The position numbers and the translations under genes are program-made. From positions 172,501 through 236,500 of the forward strand of contig NW_027195240.1 in assembly GCF_038502225.1 (NCBI RefSeq): a stretch of DNA of 64,000 bases, read 5' to 3'. Shown here one piece after another: positions 42,271 to 54,631 of this stretch (positions within the stretch are counted from its first letter, which is position 1; each line of letters opens with the position of its first letter). The notes below the pieces were generated by a model. It was not told the DNA's origin, did no database searches, and was given only the letters and a program-made list of their open reading frames with translations. This DNA is from Cherax quadricarinatus. Its lineage: Eukaryota; Arthropoda; Malacostraca; Decapoda; Parastacidae.

Positions 42271-44805
42271 TGTGGTAGTGGTGGTGGTAGTAGTGGTAGT
42301 GATGGTGGTAGTGGTGGTAGTGATGATGGTAGTGATGGTGGTGGTGGTGGTGGTGGTGGTAGTGATGGTGGTAGTGATGGTGGTAGTAGTGGTAGTGATT
42401 GTGGTAGTGATGGTGGTAGTTGTGGTAGTAGTGGTAGTGATGGTGGTAGTAGTGGTAGTGATGGTGGTAGTTGTGGTAGTGATGGTGGTAGTGATGGTGG
42501 TAGTAGTGGTAGTGATGGTGGTAGTAGTGGTGGTAGTAGTGGTAGTGATGGTGGTAGTAGTGGTAGTGATGGTGGTAGTGATGGTGGTAGTGGTGGTAGT
42601 GATGGTGGTAGTGATGGTGGTAGTGGTGGTAGTGATGGTGGTAGTGATGGTGGTAGTAGTAGTAGTGATGGTGGTAGTGATGGTGGTAGTGGTGGTAGTG
42701 ATGGTGGTAGTGATGGTGGTAGTAGTGGTAGTGATGGTGGTAGTAGTGGTAGTGATGGTGGTAGTAGTGGTAGTGATGGTGGTAGTGATGGTGGTAGTAG
42801 TGGTAGTGATGGTGATAGTAGTGGTAGTGATGGTGGTAGTGATGGTGGTAGTAGTGGTAGTGATGGTGGTAGTAGTGGTAATGATGGTGGTAGTGATGGT
42901 GGTAGTAGTGGTAGTGATGGTGGTAGTAGTGGTAGTGATGGTGGTAGTAGTGGTAGTGATGGTGGTAGTAGTGGTAGTGATGGTGGTAGTAGTGGTAGTG
43001 ATGGTGATAGTAGTGGTAGTGATGGTGGTAGTGATGGTGGTAGTAGTGGTAGTGATGGTGGTAGTAGTGGTAATGATGGTGGTAGTGATGGTGGTAGTAG
43101 TGGTAGTGATGGTGATAGTAGTGGTAGTGATGGTGGTAGTGATGGTGGTAGTAGTGGTAGTGATGGTGGTAGTAGTGGTAATGATGGTGGTAGTGATGGT
43201 GGTAGTAGTGGTAGTGATGGTGGTAGTAGTGGTAGTGATGGTGGTAGTAGTGGTGGTAGTAGTGGTAGTGATGGTGGTAGTGGTGGTAGTGATGGTGGTA
43301 GTAGTGGTAGTGATGGTGGTAGTGATGGTGGTAGTGATGGTGGTAGTGATGGTGGTAGTAGTGGTAGTGATGGTGGTAGTAGAGGTAGTGATGGTGGTAG
43401 TAGTGGTAGTGATGGTGGTAGTAGTGGTAGTGATGGTGGTAGTGATGGTGGTAGTGATGGTGGTGGTGGTGGTAGTGATGGTGGTGGTGGTGGTAGTGAT
43501 GGTGGTAGTGATGGTGGTGATGGTGGTGGTGGTGGTAGTGATGGTGGTGGTAGTGGTAGTGATGGTGGTAGTGATGGTGGTAGTAGTGGTAGTGATGGTG
43601 GTAGTGATGGTGGTGATGGTGGTGGTGGTAGTGATGGTGGTGGTGGTAGTGATGGTGGTAGTGATGGTGGTAGTGATGGTGATAGTGATGGTGGTAGTAG
43701 TGGTAGTGATGGTGGTGGTGGTGTTGGTGGTGGTGGTGGTGGTGGTGGTGGTAGTGATGGTGGTGGTGGTGGTGGTAGTGGTAGTGATGGTGGTAGTGAT
43801 GGTGGTAGTAGTGGATGGTGGTAGTGATGGTGGTGATGGTGGTGGTGGTAGTGATGGTGGTGGTGGTGGTAGTGATGGTGGTAGTGGTGGTAGTGGTGGT
43901 AATGATGGTGGTGGTGGTGGTAGTGATGGTGGTGGTGGTGGTAGTGATAATAGTGGTGGTAGTGTTGGTGGTAGTGATGGTGGTGATGGTGGAGGTGGTG
44001 GTAGTGATGGTGGTGGTAGTGATGGTGGTAGTGGTGGTGGTAGTGGTGGTAATGATGTGGTGGTGGTGGTGGTAGCGATGGTGGTGGTGGTAGTGATGGA
44101 GGTGGTGGTGGTAGTGATGGTTTTAGTGGTGGTAGTGATGGTGGTAGTGGTGGTGGTAGTGATGGTGGTGGTGGTAGTGATGGTGGTAGTGATGGTGATA
44201 GTGGTGGTAGTGGTGGTGGTAGTGATGGTGGTAGTGCAGTGGTGGTAGTGGTGGTAGTAGTGATGGTGGTAATGGTGGTGGTGGTAGTGATGGTGGTAGT
44301 GATAGTGGTGGTGGTGGTAGTTATGGTGGTAGTGTAGTGGTGGTAGCGATGGTGGTGGTGGTTGTCGTAGGATGGCGGTGGTGGTGGTAGTGATGGCGGT
44401 AGTGATGGTGGTAGTGGTGGTAGTGATAGTGTTGGTGATGGTGGTAATGGTGGTAGTGGTGGTGGTAGTGATGGTCGTAGTGATAGTGGTAATGGTGGTA
44501 GTGATTGTCGTAGTGATGGTGGTAATGGTGGTAGTGGCGGTGGTAGTGATGGTGAAAGTGGTGGTGGTAGCGGAGGTGGTGGTAGTGATAGCGGTAGTGG
44601 TGGTGGCAGTGATGGTGGTAGTGATGGTAGTGATTGTCGTAGTGATGGTGGTAATGGTGGTAGTGGTGGTGGTAGGGGTGGTGGTGGTAGTGATGGTGGT
44701 GGTGGTGGTGGTAGTGATGGTGGTAGTGATTGTGGTAGTGGTGGTGATAATAGTGGTAGTGGTGGTAGTAATGGTGGTAGTGATGGTGGTAGTTATAAGT
44801 TACTT
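42261..44805. repeat. GGT/AGT/GAT trinucleotide array, 2.5 kb
   Basis: GGTGGTAGTGATGGTGGTAG-type sequence with short (GGT)n runs. Blocks containing GATGGTGATAGTAGTGG and AGTGGTAATGATGG recur (42810-43180), a sign of higher-order duplication. Poly-Val and Gly/Ser/Asp frames are artefacts. Confidence 0.95.
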
Positions 44806-44824
44806 ACAGTGATGAACCTCCAGC

Positions 44825-47800
44825 ATGAGTCTACTGGCAGGGCTGCAACTGTCTTTGTTGCAACCTCCAGCAGGAGTCTACTGGCAGGGCTGCAACTGTC
44901 TTTGTTGCAACCTCCAGCAGGAGTCTACTGGTAGGGCTGCAACTGCTCTTGTTGCAACCTCCAGCAGGAGTCTACTGGCAGGGCTGCAACTGTCTTTGTT
45001 GCAACCTCCAGCAGGAGTCTACTGGCAGGGCTGCAACTGTCTTTGTTGCAACCTCCAGCAGGAGTCTACTGGCAGGGCTGCAACTGCCTTTGTTGCAACC
45101 TCCAGCAGGAGTCTACTGGCAGGGCTGCAACTGCTCTTGTTGCAACCTCCAGCAGGAGTCTACTGGCAGGGCTGCAACTGCCTTTGTTGCAACCTCCAGC
45201 AGGAGTCTACTGGCAGGGCTGCAACTGTCTTTGCTGCAACCTCCAGCAGGAGTCTACTGGTAGGGCTGCAACTGTCTTTGTTGCAACCTCCAGCAGGAGT
45301 CTACTGGCAGGGCTGCAACTGTCTTTGTTGCAACCTCCAGCAGGAGTCTACTGGCAGGGCTGCAACTGCTCTTGTTGCAACCTCCAGCAGGAGTCTACTG
45401 GCAGGGCTGCAACTGCCTTTGTTGCAACCTCCAGCAGGAGTCTACTGGCAGGGCTGCAACTGCTCTTGTTGCAACCTCCAGCAGGAGTCTACTGGCAGGG
45501 CTGCAACTGCCTTTGTTGCAACCTCCAGCAGGAGTCTACTGGCAGGGCTGCAACTGTCTTTGTTGCAACCTCCAGCAGGAGTCTACTGGCAGGGCTGCAA
45601 CTGTCTTTGTTGCAACCTCCAGCAGGAGTCTACTGGCAGGGCTGCAACTGCCTTTGTTGCAACCTCCAGCAGGAGTCTACTGGCAGGGCTGCAACTGCTC
45701 TTGTTGCAACCTCCAGCAGGAGTCTACTGGCAGGGCTGCAACTGCCTTTGTTGCAACCTCCAGCAGGAGTCTACTGGCAGGGCTGCAACTGCTCTTGTTG
45801 CAACCTCCAGCAGGAGTCTACTGGCAGGGCTGCAACTGTCTTTGTTGCAATCTCCAGCAGGAGTCTACTGGCAGGGCTGCAACTGTCTTTGTTGCAACCT
45901 CCAGCAGGAGTCTACTGGCAGGGCTGCAACTGCCTTTGTTGCAACCTCCAGCAGGAGTCTACTGGCAGGGCTGCAACTACCTTTGTTGCAACCTCCAGCG
46001 GGAGTCTACTGGCAGGGCTGCAACTGTCTTTGTTGCAACCTCCAGCAGGAGTCTACTGGCAGGGCTGCAACTGTCTTTGTTGCAACCTCCAGCAGGAGTC
46101 TACTGGCAGGGCTGCAACTGTCTTTGTTGCAACCTCCAGCAGGAGTCTACTGGCAGGGCTGCAACTGCCTTTGTTGCAACCTCCAGCAGGAGTCTACTGG
46201 CAGGGCTGCAACTGCCTTTGTTGCAACCTCCAGCAGGAGTCTACTGGCAGGGCTGCAACTGCCTTTGTTGCAACCTCCAGCAGGAGTCTACTGGCAGGGC
46301 TGCAACTGCCTTTGTTGCAACCTCCAGCAGGAGTCTACTGGCAGGGCTGCAACTGCCTTTGTTGCAATCTCCAGCAGGAGTCTACTGGCAGGGCTGCAAC
46401 TGCCTTTGTTGCAACCTCCAGCAGGAGTCTACTGGCAGGGCTGCAACTGCCTTTGTTGCAACCTCCAGCAGGAGTCTACTGGCAGGGCTGCAACTGCCTT
46501 TGTTGCAACCTCCAGCAGGAGTCTACTGGCAGGGCTGCAACTGCCTTTGTTGCAACCTCCAGCAGGAGTCTACTGGCAGGGCTGCAACTGCCTTTGTTGC
46601 AACCTCCAGCAGGAGTCTACTGGCAGGGCTGCAACTGCTCTTGTTGCAACCTCCAGCAGGAGTCTACTGGCAGGGCTGCAACTGCTCTTGTTGCAACCTC
46701 CAGCAGGAGTCTACTGGCAGGGCTGCAACTGCTCTTGTTGCAACCTCCAGCAGGAGTCTACTGGCAGGGCTGCAACTGCCTTTGTTGCAACCTCCAGCAG
46801 CACTGGCAGCTCCAACTGCTCTGGCAGGGTCTACTTGCAACTGCCTTTGTTGCAACCTCCAGCAGGAGTCTACTGGCAGGGCTGCAACTGCTCTTGTTGC
46901 AACCTCCAGCAGGAGTCTACTGGCAGGGCTGCAACTGCCTTTGTTGCAACCTCCAGCAGGAGTCTACTGGCAGGGCTGCAACTGCCTTTGTTGCAACCTC
47001 CAGCAGGAGTCTACTGGCAGGGCTGCAACTGCCTTTGTTGCAACCTCCAGCAGGAGTCTACTGGCAGGGCTGCAACTGTCTTTGTTGCAACCTCCAGCAG
47101 GAGTCTACTGGCAGGGCTGCAACTGCCTTTGTTGCAACCTCCAGCAGGAGTCTACTGGCAGGGCTGCAACTGCCTTTGTTGCAACCTCCAGCAGGAGTCT
47201 ACTGGCAGGGCTGCAACTGCCTTTGTTGCAACCTCCAGCAGGAGTCTACTGGCAGGGCTGCAACTGCCTTTGTTGCAACCTCCAGCAGGAGTCTACTGGC
47301 AGGGCTGCAACTGCTCTTGTTGCAACCTCCAGCAGGAGTCTACTGGCAGGGCTGCAACTGCCTTTCCAGCAGGAGTCTTCTTGCAACCTCCAGCAGGAGT
47401 CTACTGGCAGGGCTGCAACTGCTGCTTTTGTTGCAGCCTCCAGCAGGAGTCTACTGGCAGGGCTGCAACTGCCTTTGTTGCAACCTCCAGCAGGAGTCTA
47501 CTGGCAGGGCTGCAACTGCTCTTGTTGCAACCTCCAGCAGGAGTCTACTGGCAGGGCTGCAACTGCCCTTGTTGCAACCTCCAGCAGGAGTCTCTACTGG
47601 CAGGGCTGCAACTGCCTTTGTTGCAACCTCCAGCAGGAGTCTACTGGCAGGGCTGCAACTGCCTTTGTTGCAACCTCCAGCAGGAATCTTCTGGCAGGGC
47701 TGCAACTGTCTTTGTTGCAACCTCCAGCAGGAGTCTACTGGCAGGGCTGCAACTGCCTTTGTTGCAACCTCCAGCAGGAGTCTACTGGCAGGGCTGCAAC

Positions 47801-48812
47801 TGCTCTTGTTGCAACCTCCAGCAGGAGTCTACTGGCAGGGCTGCAACTGCCTTTGTTGCAACCTCCAGCAGGAGTCTACTGGCAGGGCTGCAACTGCCTT
47901 TGTTGCAACCTCCAGCAGGAGTCTACTGGCAGGGCTGCAACTGCTTTTGTTGCAACCACCAGCAGGAGTCTACTGGCAGGGGTGCAACTGCTTTTGTTGC
48001 AACCTCCAGCAAGAGTCTATTGGCAGGGCTGCAACTGCTTTTGTTGCAGCCTCCAGCACAAGTCTAATGGCAGGGCTGCAACTGCTTTTGTTGCAGCCTC
48101 CAGCCGGAGTCTACTGGCAGGGCTGCAAGTGCTTTTGTTGCAGCCTCCAGCAGGAGACTACTGGCAAGGCTGCATCTGCCTTTGTTGCAGCCTCCAGCAG
48201 GAGTCTACTGGCAGGGCTGCAACTGCTTTTGTTGCAGCCTCCAGCAGGAGTCTACTGGCAGGGCTGCAACTGCTTTTGTTGCAACCTCCAGCAGGAGTCT
48301 ACTGGCAGGGCTGCAACTGTCTTTGTTGCAACCTCCAGCAGGAGTCTACTGGCAGGGCTGCAACTGCTTTTGTTGCAGCCTCCAGCAGGAGTCTACTGGC
48401 AGGGCTGCAACTGCTTTTGTTGCAACCTCCAGCAGGAGTCTACTGGCAGGGCTGCAACTGCTTTTGTTGCAACCTCCAGCAGGAGTCTACTGGCAGGGCT
48501 GCAACTGCTTTTGTTGCAGCCTCCAGCAGGAGTCTACTGGCAGGGCTGCAACTGCCTTTGTTGCAACCTCCAGCAGGAGTCTACTGGCAGGGTTGCAACT
48601 ACTCTTGTTGCAACCTCCAGCAGGAGTCTACTGGCAGGGCTGCAACTGCCTTTGTTACAACCTCCCAGAGGAGTCTACTGGCAGGGCTGCAAGTGCCCTT
48701 GTTGCAGTCTCCAGGTGGTGTCTACTGGCAGGGCTGCAACTGTCCTTGTTGCAACCTCCAGCAGGAGTCTACTGGCAGAGCTGCAACTGCCCTTGTTGCA
48801 ACCTCCCTAATT
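44825..48812. repeat. 47-bp tandem array, about 85 copies
   Basis: The unit contains CTACTGGCAGGGCTGCAACT and CTTTGTTGCAACCTCCAGCA. The main variable site is ACTGTC/ACTGCC/ACTGCT before TTTGTTG. The left 3 kb is very homogeneous, while the right end (47940-48812) accumulates changes such as GCAGCC for GCAACC. Irregular units lie near 46800 and 47365-47440. Since 47 is not a multiple of three and the unit is stop-free on the plus strand, all three plus frames are open for up to 3.8 kb. Confidence 0.95.
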
Positions 48813-49570
48813 AAGAACTATTTCAACTGGCCTGTAGTGACCCCTAAGGGTCGTTGAGACTATCGGAAGGATTGAGAAATGGCTGGGGGGTCATAAGAGG
48901 GTAAGTAAAATGTTGGACGTTCAAAGGAGGGGGGTTGGGGTTAGTAAATGTTCTGGGACGTACTTTGTGTTATGTATCTCTGACCTTCCACCTTCCCTTT
49001 GTCTCTCTCATCTCTTCTGTACATGTACGTACATGTAGTATTCCTGTTTACTTCCAGTACTGAACGTATTCCCTCACCTCAGAGTCTGTTGAACAGCCAG
49101 TACATTCTCGTCACCCACAGAACCAGGAGCTTAACCCTTCTCCAGGCTGAGGGACTGACCACCTCATATCTCCGACATCCCTAGCAATAGGAGTGGTGCC
49201 AAGTTATTGCTATTTATTTACCATAAACTCACCATTGCAACACCCAAAATGGCAGCTGGTGATGCCAAGAAGTGCCAATAGCATTCACATGACTTTTACT
49301 AATGATGTCTTGAAGACTACAACCTTGAAATGGTTCACTCTAAGACCTTGATTTTAAGACTCTGAAACAAATTCCAAAGTAACGAGATTTGAAGATAATT
49401 TTCAGAGCAGCTGTCAATGTTAGTATTAAGGGAGGACTGAAGACATCACGCAACACCTCCCCCACCATAGAAAAGAATGCTGACTCACTAGACACCAACC
49501 AGATATCAGTGTTCTTGGAGGTAAATGGTATAAAATGCGGACACCATGGGAAAACAAACACATGCAGCAT
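48813..49570. other. Unassigned unique sequence
   Basis: About 760 bp without tandem repetition. Small open stretches on both strands overlap 49340-49610 (for example a plus frame with TSPTIEKNADSLDTNQ), but none matches a family I recognise. The right end leads into an AATAAAG/GAAACGTT module on the minus strand, so part of it may be the body of a hammerhead-bearing retroelement. Confidence 0.45.
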
Positions 49571-49574
49571 TATG

Positions 49575-49610
49575 TGGTGCTTTATTCACAACGTTTCGCC
49601 CACACAGTAG
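49575..49610 (-). ncRNA. Truncated hammerhead-like remnant, left edge of the 48-bp array
   Basis: On the minus strand: CTACTGTGTGGGCGAAACGT then TGTGAATAAAGC. GAAA (49597-49594), the stem II loop and the AATAAAG tail correspond to the modules at 36741 and 36931. The CTGATGA half is missing because the 48-bp satellite begins within stem II at about 49608. Confidence 0.5.
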
Positions 49611-52600
49611 GATCTGAGACGAACCTGGGAGGGACGGGGGAAAATGTTGGGAAGTTTGAATCTGAGACGAACCAGCGAGGGACGGGGGAGAATGTTGGGT
49701 AGGTTGGATCTGAGACGAACCTGGGAGGGACGGGGCAGAATGTTGGGTAGGTTGGATCTGAGACGAACCTGCGAGGGACGGGGCAGAATGTTGCGTAGGT
49801 TGGATCTGAGACGAACCTGGGAGGGACGGGGGAGAATGTTGTGTAGGTTGGATCTGAGACGAACCTGGGAGGGACGGGGGAGAATGTTGGGTAGGTTGGA
49901 GCTTAGACGAACCTGGGAGGGACGGGGAAGAATGTTGGGTAGGTTGGATCTGAGACGAACCTGGGAGGGACGGGGGAGAATGTTGGATAGGTTGGATCTG
50001 AGACAAACCTGCGAGGGACGGGGCAGAATGTTGGGTAGGTTGGATCTGAGACGAACCTGCGAGGGACGGGGCAGAATGTTGGGTAGGTTGGATCTGAGAC
50101 GAACCTGCGAGGGACGGGGCAGAATGTTGGGTAGGTTGGATCTGAGACGAACCTGCGAGGGACGGGGCAGAATGTTGGAAAGGTTGAATATGAGACGAAC
50201 CCGCGAGGGACGGGGCAGAATGTTGGGAAGGTTGGATCTGACACGAACCTACGAGGGACGGGGCAGAATGTTGGGTAGGTTGGATCTGAGACGAACCTGG
50301 GAGGGACGGGGGAGAATGTTGGGTAGGTTGGATCTGAGACGAACCTGCGAGGGACGGGGCAGAATGTTAGTAGATTGGATCTAAGACGAACCTGGGAGGG
50401 ACGGGGGAGAATGTTGGGTAGGTTGGATCTGTGACGAACCTGCGAGGGACGGGGCAGAATGTTGGAAGGTTGGATCTGAGACGAACCTGCGAGGGACGGG
50501 GCAGAATGTTGGGTAGGTTGTATCTGAGACGAACCTGCGAGGGACGGGGCAGAATGTTGGGTAGGTTGGATCTGAGATGAACCTGCGAGGGACGGGGCAG
50601 AATGTTGGTAGATTGGATCTGAGACGAACCTGGGAGGGACGGGGCAGAATGTTGGGTAGGTTGGATCCGAGACGAACCTGGGAGGGACGGGGGAGAATGT
50701 TGGGTAGGTTGGATCTGAGACGAACCTGGGAGGGACGGGGGAGAATGTTGGGTAGGTTGGATCTGAGACGAACCTGGGAGGGACGGGGGAGAATGTTGGG
50801 TAGGTTGGATCTGAGACGAACCTGCGAGGGACGGGGCAGAATGTTAGTAGAGGACGAACTGGGGGGACGGGGCAGAATGTTGGGTAGGTTGGATCTGAGA
50901 CAAACCTGCGAGGGACGGGGCAGAATGTTAGGTAGGTTGGATCTGAGACGAACCTGCGAGGGACGGGGCAGAATGTTAGGTAGGTTGGATCTGAGACAAA
51001 CCTGCGAGGGACGGGGCAGAATGTTAGGTAGGTTGGATCTGAGACGAACCTGGGAGGGACGGGGCAAAATGTTGGGTAGGTTGGATCTGAGACGAACCTG
51101 CGAGGGACGGGGCAGAATGTTGGGTAGGTTGGATCTGAGACGAACCTGGGAGGGACGGGGGAGAATGTTGGGTACGTTGGAGCTGAGACAAACCTGGGAG
51201 GGACGGGGGAGAATGTTGGGTAGAATGGATCTGAGACGAACCTGGGAGGGACGGGGGAGAATGTTGGGTAGGTTGGATCTGAGACGAACCTGGGAGGGAC
51301 GGGGCAGAATGTTGGGTAGGTTGGATCTGAGACGAACCTGGGAGGGACGGGGGAGAATGTTGGGTAGGTTGGATCTGAGACGAACGAACCTAGGAGGGAC
51401 GGGGCAGAATGTTGGGTAGGTTGGATCTGAGACGAACCTGGGAGGGACGGGGCAGAATGTTGGGTAGGTTGGATCTGAGACGAACCTGCGAGGGACGGGG
51501 CAGAATGTTGGGTAGGTTGGATCTGAGACGAACCTGGGAGGGACGGGGGAGAATGTTGTGTAGGTTGGATCTGAGACGAACCTGGGAGGGACGGGGGAGA
51601 ATGTTGGGTAGGTTGGAGCTTAGACGAACCTGGGAGGGACGGGGAAGACTGTTGGGTAGGTTGGATCTGAGACGATCCTGGGAGGGACGGGGGAGAATGT
51701 TGGGTAGGTTGGATCTGAGACAAACCTGCGAGGGACGGGGCAGAATGTTAGGTAGGTTGGATCTGAGACGAACCTGCGAGGGACGGGGCAGAATGTTGGG
51801 TAGGTTGGATCTGAGACGAACCTGCGAGGGACGGGGCAGAATGTTGGGTAGGTTGGATCTGAGACGAACCTGCGAGGGACGGGGCAGAATGTTGCGTAGG
51901 TTGGATCTGAGACGAACCTGCGAGGGACGGGGCAGAATGTTGGAAAGGTTGAATATGAGACGAACCTGCGAGGGACGGGGCAGAATGTTGGGAAGGTTGG
52001 ATCTGAGACGAACCCGCGAGGGACGGGGCAGAATGTTGGGTAGGTTGGATCTGAGACGAACCTACGAGGGACGGGGCAGAATGTTGGGAAGGTTGGATCT
52101 GAGACGAACCCGCGAGGGACGGGGCAGAATGTTGGGAAGGTTGGATCTGAGACGAACCTGCGAGGGACGGGGCAGAATGTTGGGAAGGTTGGATCTGAGA
52201 CGAACCCGCGAGGGACGGGGCAGAATGTTGGGTAGGTTGGATCTGAGACGAACCTACGAGGGACGGGGCAGAATGTTGGTAGGTTGGATCTGAGACGAAC
52301 CTGCGAGGGACGGGGCAGAATGTTAGTAGATTGGATCTAAGACGAACCTGGGAGGGACGGGGGAGAATGTTGGGTAGGTTGGATCTGTGACGAACCTGCG
52401 AGGGACGGGGCAGAATGTTGGAAGGTTGGATCTGAGACGAACCTGCGAGGGACGGGGCAGAATGTTGGGTAGGTTGTATCTGAGACGAACCTGCGAGGGA
52501 CGGGGCAGAATGTTGGGTAGGTTGGATCTGAGACGAACCTGCGAGGGACGGGGCAGAATGTTGGTAGATTGGATCTGAGACGAACCTGGGAGGGACGGGG

Positions 52601-54473
52601 GAGAATGTTGGGTAGGTTGGATCTGAGACGAACCTGGGAGGGACGGGGGAGAATGTTGGGTAGGTTGGAGCTGAGACAAACCTGGGAGGGACGGGGGAGA
52701 ATGTTGGGTAGAATGGATCTGAGACGAACCTGGGAGGGACGGGGGAGAATGTTGGGTAGGTTGGATCTGAGACGAACCTGGGAGGGACGGGGCAGAATGT
52801 TGGGTAGGTTGGATCTGAGACGAACCTGGGAGGGACGGGGGAGAATGTTGGGTAGGTTGGATCTGAGACGAACCTGGGAGGGACGGGGCAGAATGTTGGG
52901 TAGGTTGGATCTGAGACGAACCTGGGAGGGACGGGGCAGAATGTTGGGTAGGTTGGATCTGAGACGAACCTGCGAGGGACGGGGCAGAATGTTGCGTAGG
53001 TTGGATCTGAGACGAACCTGGGAGGGACGGGGGAGAATGTTGTGTAGGTTGGATCTGAGACGAACCTGGGAGGGACGGGGGAGAATGTTGGGTAGGTTGG
53101 AGCTGAGACGAACCTGGAAGGGATGGGGGAGAATGTTGGGTAGGTTGGATCTGAGACGAACCTGGGAGGGACGGGGGAGAATGTTGGGTAGGTTGGAGCT
53201 GAGACGAACCTGCGAGGGACGGGGGAGAATGTTGGGTAGGTTGGATCTGAGACGAACCTGGGAGGGACGGGGGAGAATGTTGGGTAGGTTGGATCTGAGA
53301 CGAACCTGGGAGGGACGGGGGAGAATGTTGGGTAGGTTGGATCTGAGACGAACCATGGAGGGACGGGGGAGAATGTTGGGTAGGTTGGAGCTGAGACGAA
53401 CCTTGGAGGGACGGGGGAGAATGTTGGGTAGGTTGGATCTGAGACGAACCTGGGAGGGACGGGGGAGAATGTTGGGTAGGTTGGATCTGAGACGAACCAG
53501 GGAGGGACGGGGCAGAATGTTGGGTAGGTTGGATCTGAGACGAACCTGGGAGGGACGGGGCAGAATGTTGGGTAGGTTGGATCTGAGACGAACCTGGGAG
53601 GGACGGGGGAGAATGTTGGGTAGGTTGGATCTGAGACGAACCAGGGAGGGACGGGGCAGAATGTTGGGTAGGTTGGATCTGAGACGAACCTGGGAGGGAC
53701 GGGGCAGAATGTTGGGTAGGTTGGATCTGAGACGAACCCGCGAGGGACGGGGGAGAATGTTGGGTAGGTTGGATCTGAGACGAACCTGCGAGGGACGGGG
53801 CAGAATGTTGGGTAGGTTGGATCTGAGACGAACCAGCGATGGAAGGGGCAGAATGTTGGGTAGGTTGGATCTGAGACGAACCTGCGAGGGACGGGGGAGA
53901 ATGTTGGGTAGGTTGGATCTGAGACGAACCTGGGAGGGACGGGGCAGAATGTTGGGTAGGTTGGATCTGAGACGAACCTGGGAGGGACGGGGGAGAATGT
54001 TGGGTAGGTTGGATCCGAGACGAACCTGCGAGGGACGGGGCAGAATGTTGGGTAGGCTGGATCTGAGACGAACCTGGGAGGGACGGGGCAGAATGTTGGG
54101 TAGGTTGGATCTGAGACGAACCTGGGAGGGACGGGGCAGAATGTTGGGTAGGTTGGATCTGAGACGAACCTGGGAGGGACGGGGGAGAATGTTGGGTAGG
54201 TTGGATCTGAGACGAACCTGGGAGGGACGGGGCAGAATGTTGGGTAGGTTGGATCTGAGACGAACCTGGGAGGGACGGGGGAGAATGTTGGGTAGGTTGG
54301 ATCTGAGATGAACCTGGGAGGGACGGGGCAGAATGTTGGGTAGGTTGGATCTGAGACGAACCTGCGAGGGACGGGGGAGAATGTTGAGTAGGTTGGATCT
54401 GAGACGAACCTGGGAGGGACGGGGGAGAATGTTGGGTAGGTTGGATCTGAGACGAACCTGGGAGAATCAACAA
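49611..54473. repeat. 48-bp tandem array, about 100 copies, G-rich
   Basis: The unit contains GTTGGATCTGAGACGAACCT and GGGAGGGACGGGGGAGAATG. Main variants are CTGGGAG/CTGCGAG and GGGGGAG/GGGGCAG. 48 bp is 16 codons (MLGRLDLRRTWEGRGR on plus), and the minus strand is open in all three frames, which is a compositional artefact. A large duplicated block is visible: the rare GGATCTGTGACGAACC variant occurs at 50425 and 52381 with the same neighbours. Confidence 0.95.
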
Positions 54474-54535
54474 GCCGTGACGGCTTGACAAGGCTCCTGG
54501 AGGGCGAAACGTTGCCACAATAAAATGTCACATTA
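54474..54535 (+). ncRNA. Degenerate hammerhead-like module, right edge of the 48-bp array
   Basis: CGGCTTGACAAGGCTCCTGG, AGGGCGAAACGTTGCC, then ACAATAAAATG. GGC/GCC can pair as stem I, GCTC/GGGC as stem II (with wobble), and GAAACGTT is intact. The CTGATGA core is replaced by a TTGACAA-type sequence, so activity is unlikely. It faces outward from the 48-bp array. Confidence 0.45.
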
Positions 54536-54631
54536 GTTACATTTATGTTCTTTGACTTAATTAATTGCCATCTTGAGGCGCTAAAGCGCATTTAAGGCGC
54601 TAAAGCTCACTTATGGAGCAAAGCTTGACTC

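Noticed and set aside
42260..44248. Long Val-rich frame as a transmembrane or elastin-like protein
   Set aside because: Direct product of GGT/AGT/GAT triplets.
49389..49610. Small plus-strand protein of 73 residues
   Set aside because: It ends inside the hammerhead-like module, has an opposing open frame, and matches no family I know. Too weak to call.
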